Shown: positions 5,172 to 8,056 of the stretch, in pieces
Numbering within the stretch: the stretch's first letter is position 1
Layout: each line of letters starts with the position of its first letter
Source of the DNA: Candidatus Parepulonipiscium sp. PG-Nun2H_MBin03
Lineage (GTDB): Bacteria > Bacillota > Clostridia > Lachnospirales > Cellulosilyticaceae
Direction of reading: 5' to 3'
Assembly: GCA_001995005.1 (NCBI GenBank)
Contig: MDJN01000003.1
Location: 1 to 8,056 of the forward strand
DNA: 8,056 bases
Made by a program: the position numbers and the translations under genes
Notes under the pieces: model-generated
Told to the model about the DNA's origin: nothing
Seen by the model: only the letters and a program-made list of their open reading frames with translations
The model's database searches: none

Positions 5172-7808
5172 ATGTTAGAAAAAATTTATGACCCGCATAT
5201 CGTTGAAGAGAGGCTATATAAAAAATGGTTAGACAAGGGGTATTTTAGGCAAGAAGTAGATAAAACACGTGAACCTTTTACTATTGTGATGCCACCCCCA
5301 AATATAACAGGACAGCTGCATATGGGCCATGCTCTTGATAATACAATACAAGATATACTAAGTAGATATAAAAGAATGCAAGGGTACAATGTATTATGGA
5401 TGCCAGGAACAGACCACGCTAGCATAGCAACAGAAGTTAAAATAGTAAACAGATTACTAGAGAGCGGGATAACTAAAGAACAATTAGGACGAGAGGGTTT
5501 TCTAGAAAAAGCTTGGGAATGGAAAGAGGAATTTGGCAGTACAATTACTGAACAGCTAAAAAAATTAGGATCATCTGCTGACTGGAGCCGTGAGCGTTTT
5601 ACAATGGACGCAGGGCTTTCTTATGCAGTTGAAGAAGTATTTATAAAATTGTATGAAAAAGGATATATATATAAAGGATCTCGCATTATAAATTGGTGTC
5701 CTGTATGTAAAACGAGCATATCTGATGCAGAGGTAATTCATGAAGAAAAACAAGGAAACTTCTATCATATTTCTTATAAAATTAAAGATAGCGACGAAGT
5801 ATTGCATTTAGCGACGACAAGGCCAGAAACTTTGTTAGGTGATACTGCTGTAGCAGTTAATCCTGATGATGATAGATATAAACATTTAATAGGCAAAAAA
5901 GTAATTGTTCCGTTAGTAAATAGAGAGATACCTATAGTTGCAGATGAATATGTGGATATAGAATTTGGAACGGGAGTTGTAAAAATAACCCCGGCACATG
6001 ATCCGAATGATTTTGAGGTTGGCAAACGACATAATTTAGAGCAAATTTGTGTTATGGAAGATGATGGGACTATGAATGCTGTTGCTGGAAAATATGCAGG
6101 GCTTGACAGAGCTAAGGCACGAGAGGCAGTTTTGGCTGATTTAGATTCAATAAATCAGTTAGATAAAATAGAAGAACATGACCATAATGTAGGGACGCAT
6201 GACAGGTGTAAATGCGTAATAGAGCCTATGATAAAAGACCAGTGGTTTGTACGCATGAAAGAGATGGCAGAGCCGGCTATTAAGGCTGTAAAAACTGGTG
6301 AGCTTAACTTTGTGCCTGAAAGATTTGGTAAAATCTATCTGAGATGGTTAGAAAACATCCGAGACTGGTGTATTTCTCGCCAATTATGGTGGGGGCACAG
6401 GATACCGGCGTACTATTGTAAGGATTGTGGCGAAGTTGTAGTATCACGTCAAATGCCGGATAAATGCAAATGTGGACATGGTGAATTTGTGCAAGATGAA
6501 GATACGTTAGATACATGGTTTAGTTCTGCATTATGGCCATTCTCAACACTTGGTTGGCCAGAGAATACGGCGGAGCTTGAACATTTTTATCCAACGAGTG
6601 TGCTGGTTACAGCGTATGATATAATATTTTTCTGGGTAGTGAGAATGGTATTTTCAGGTATAGAACAAATGGGTGAGGTGCCTTTTAAGGACGTGTTAAT
6701 TCATGGGTTAATACGAGACAGCGAAGGGCGTAAAATGAGCAAATCTTTGGGTAATGGTATAGATCCTTTAGATGTGATAAAAGAATATGGTGCTGACGCT
6801 TTAAGATTGACATTGGTAACTGGTAATGCTCCTGGTAATGATATGAGATTTTATTATGAGCGAGTGACAGGAAATCGTAATTTTGGAAATAAACTATGGA
6901 ATGCAGCTAGATTTATACTAATGAATTATGAAGATGAAACGAAAGAACCATCAGCAACTAATTTGACTGCAGCAGATAAATGGATATTATCTAAAGTCAA
7001 TAGATTGTCTACTGACGTAACAGAAAATTTGGATAAGTATGAGATAGGTTTAGCAATTCAAAAGGTATACGATTTTGCGTGGGAAGAATTTTGTGATTGG
7101 TATATAGAAATGGTTAAGCCTAGACTATACAATAAAGAAGATATAACAAGAGAAGCCGCACTCTATACTCTAAAAATAGTTATGATAGATATTTTAAAGA
7201 TGTTACATCCGTTTATTCCGTTTATAACAGAAGAAATATTTATGGGTCTGCAAGATAAAGAAGAGAGTATTATGATTGCTAGTTGGCCAATATTTAAAGA
7301 AGATAGAAATTTTGAGGTAGAAGAGACAGAAATAGAGCTAATCAAAACAGCGGTTAGACAAATAAGAAATATACGTACTGAGATGAATGTAGTACCGTCT
7401 AAAAAAGCTAAGGTATATGTTGTTTCGGCGGACGAAAATATACGAGATATTTTTGAGAGGAGTGTTGTATTCTTTAAAACGCTCGCCTTTGCTTCTGAGG
7501 TAGTTGTGCAAAAAGATACTGCAGATATTTCAAAGGATGCCATTTCTACTATGATAGTTGGAGCGACTATTTATATGCCGTTTAATGAATTAGTAGATAT
7601 ACAACAAGAAATTTCTAGGTTAACCAAAGAAAAGCAAAAATATGAAAGTGAAATTACTCGTGTTATAAAAAAATTAGCAAATCAAGGATTTGTGAGCAAA
7701 GCACCAGCAAATGTTATAGAAGAAGAGAGACAAAAGCAACATAAATATGAAGAGTTGTTAAAAGAAGTGACGTGTAGAATTGAAGAATTAAGCATCAATT
7801 ATATATAG
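5172..7808 (+). CDS. valS: Valyl-tRNA synthetase
   Basis: ValS charges tRNA-Val with valine using ATP in the cytoplasm, and edits mischarged threonine. The 878-residue product has normal bacterial length. Class I signatures are the HIGH-type HMGH at 50-53, after PPPNITG, and KMSKS at 521-525. GTDHASIATE (79-88) is the ValS-type motif, with Ser where many species have Gly. WCP and the ATTRPETLLGDTAVAV segment belong to the editing (CP1) domain. A zinc-ribbon set of C416, C419, C432 and C434 precedes DTWFSS at 447-452. The anticodon-binding helical region is at about 600-750. The C-terminal tRNA-binding coiled-coil arm spans about 805-878 and contains LANQGFVSKAPANVI. AAGGA at 5160-5164 lies 7 bases before the ATG. 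No T-box leader precedes it; it appears to be cotranscribed with the two membrane-protein genes. The folC gene that often follows valS in Firmicutes is absent here. Confidence 0.97.
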   Translation: MLEKIYDPHIVEERLYKKWLDKGYFRQEVDKTREPFTIVMPPPNITGQLHMGHALDNTIQDILSRYKRMQGYNVLWMPGTDHASIATEVKIVNRLLESGITKEQLGREGFLEKAWEWKEEFGSTITEQLKKLGSSADWSRERFTMDAGLSYAVEEVFIKLYEKGYIYKGSRIINWCPVCKTSISDAEVIHEEKQGNFYHISYKIKDSDEVLHLATTRPETLLGDTAVAVNPDDDRYKHLIGKKVIVPLVNREIPIVADEYVDIEFGTGVVKITPAHDPNDFEVGKRHNLEQICVMEDDGTMNAVAGKYAGLDRAKAREAVLADLDSINQLDKIEEHDHNVGTHDRCKCVIEPMIKDQWFVRMKEMAEPAIKAVKTGELNFVPERFGKIYLRWLENIRDWCISRQLWWGHRIPAYYCKDCGEVVVSRQMPDKCKCGHGEFVQDEDTLDTWFSSALWPFSTLGWPENTAELEHFYPTSVLVTAYDIIFFWVVRMVFSGIEQMGEVPFKDVLIHGLIRDSEGRKMSKSLGNGIDPLDVIKEYGADALRLTLVTGNAPGNDMRFYYERVTGNRNFGNKLWNAARFILMNYEDETKEPSATNLTAADKWILSKVNRLSTDVTENLDKYEIGLAIQKVYDFAWEEFCDWYIEMVKPRLYNKEDITREAALYTLKIVMIDILKMLHPFIPFITEEIFMGLQDKEESIMIASWPIFKEDRNFEVEETEIELIKTAVRQIRNIRTEMNVVPSKKAKVYVVSADENIRDIFERSVVFFKTLAFASEVVVQKDTADISKDAISTMIVGATIYMPFNELVDIQQEISRLTKEKQKYESEITRVIKKLANQGFVSKAPANVIEEERQKQHKYEELLKEVTCRIEELSINYI

Positions 7809-7810
7809 CC

Positions 7811-7936
7811 ATTTTTGGGCAAGAAATCTTTTATTATATAAGAAGTGGTAAAGATGACGGATATACACCAATAAATTGCAAAAATATTTGTAAAGAATTA
7901 ACTATTGATTATAGTGTAAAAATAATATATAATTAA
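7811..7936 (+). pseudogene. Open frame without a start codon, possible gene remnant
   Basis: Just after the valS stop one frame stays open for 41 codons (IFGQEIFYYIRSGKDDGYTP, continuing to a TAA at 7934-7936). It has a protein-like composition but no ATG, GTG or TTG. It begins inside valS, and its end overlaps the riboswitch promoter. It may be a decayed gene end or a chance opening in AT-rich DNA. Confidence 0.2.
7905..7933 (+). promoter_or_regulatory. Sigma-A promoter of the glycine riboswitch transcript
   Basis: TTGATT at 7905-7910 and a perfect TATAAT at 7928-7933 are separated by exactly 17 bases. Transcription would start near 7940, about 10 bases before the first structured element of the riboswitch. 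This shows that the riboswitch transcript is independent of valS. Confidence 0.8.
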
Positions 7937-7950
7937 AAATAAATATAATA

Positions 7951-8056
7951 TCCAAATGATATCTGCTGGAAAAAGCATATGCTTACCGAAGGTGTAACTC
8001 TCTCAGGTGGTCAAAATTTGACTAAAGACAGTAGATTGATGGAATTCTGGAGACGT
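7951..8056 (+). ncRNA. Tandem glycine riboswitch (aptamer 1 complete, aptamer 2 cut by window end)
   Basis: Glycine riboswitches bind glycine and usually turn on glycine-cleavage or glycine-transport genes. Aptamer 1 shows P1 (7961-7968 with 8029-8036, one G-U), P2 (AAGC at 7973-7976 with GCTT at 7981-7984), the conserved ACCGAAGG at 7985-7992, CTCTCAGGT at 8000-8008, a hairpin at 8010-8022, and AAAGACA. The second aptamer begins with TCTGGAGACG at 8046-8055 and is then cut off. The leader and linker can form the kink-turn known for tandem glycine riboswitches: TCCA (7951-7954) pairs with TGGA (8040-8043), with a three-base bulge at 7955-7957. Sheared pairs G7958-A8039 and A7959-G8038 follow and stack on P1. 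The expression platform and target gene lie outside the window, so ON or OFF control cannot be read. Confidence 0.93.

Noticed and set aside
5186..7543. Several minus-strand open frames under valS
   Set aside because: They overlap a clear full-length ValS and have no ribosome binding sites or family motifs.
7828..7846. Terminator after valS
   Set aside because: CTTTTAT can pair with ATAAGAAG with a bulge, but the stem is AT-only apart from its ends, the loop is minimal and no T run follows.
1..8056. CRISPR array, insertion sequence, tRNA or rRNA gene
   Set aside because: No regularly spaced repeats, transposase frames, cloverleaf with CCA-proximal TTCRANY loop, or rRNA motifs were seen.

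Overview
The window is a stretch of an AT-rich Gram-positive chromosome, most likely a Clostridia-class member of the Bacillota. The reasons are the strong AGGAGG-type ribosome binding sites, U-tract terminators, a stand-alone four-repeat S1 protein, an HD-GYP protein with a clostridial-style C-terminal tail, NrdG, and a tandem glycine riboswitch. All genes lie on the + strand. Family assignments come from reading motifs by eye; no database search was possible.

Region 1 (1-2173): the window opens inside a group I self-splicing intron. The P7 pairing, the 3' core and the P9 hairpins are visible, and it looks related to subgroup IA introns such as phage T4 td. The reading frame that emerges from it is the 3' exon of an HD-GYP (cyclic-di-GMP phosphodiesterase-like) gene. 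The apparent ATG at 381 is therefore probably an internal methionine and not the start. The HD-GYP domain has lost some canonical metal ligands. It is followed by nrdG (activase of the anaerobic ribonucleotide reductase) and dut (dUTPase), which overlap by 4 bases, and then a clear intrinsic terminator.

Region 2 (2174-3769): a roughly 400-base, extremely AT-rich gap holds candidate promoters and a pair of 11-base direct repeats. It leads into an S1-type RNA-binding protein gene (rpsA-like) that ends at its own terminator.

Region 3 (3771-7808): a tight three-gene cluster. It contains a coiled-coil protein with two membrane helices and a TTG start, a 67-residue two-helix membrane protein, and valS. 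Neither membrane protein is recognised.

Region 4 (7809-8056): a short spacer with a good sigma-A promoter, then the 5' part of a tandem glycine riboswitch. All of aptamer 1, a leader-linker kink-turn and the first bases of aptamer 2 are visible. The regulated gene lies beyond the window and is probably a glycine-cleavage or glycine-transport gene.

The most unusual item is the group I intron interrupting a protein gene of the cyclic-di-GMP family, together with a large extra hairpin domain inserted in the intron between the two P7 strands. The rest is largely ordinary housekeeping content.
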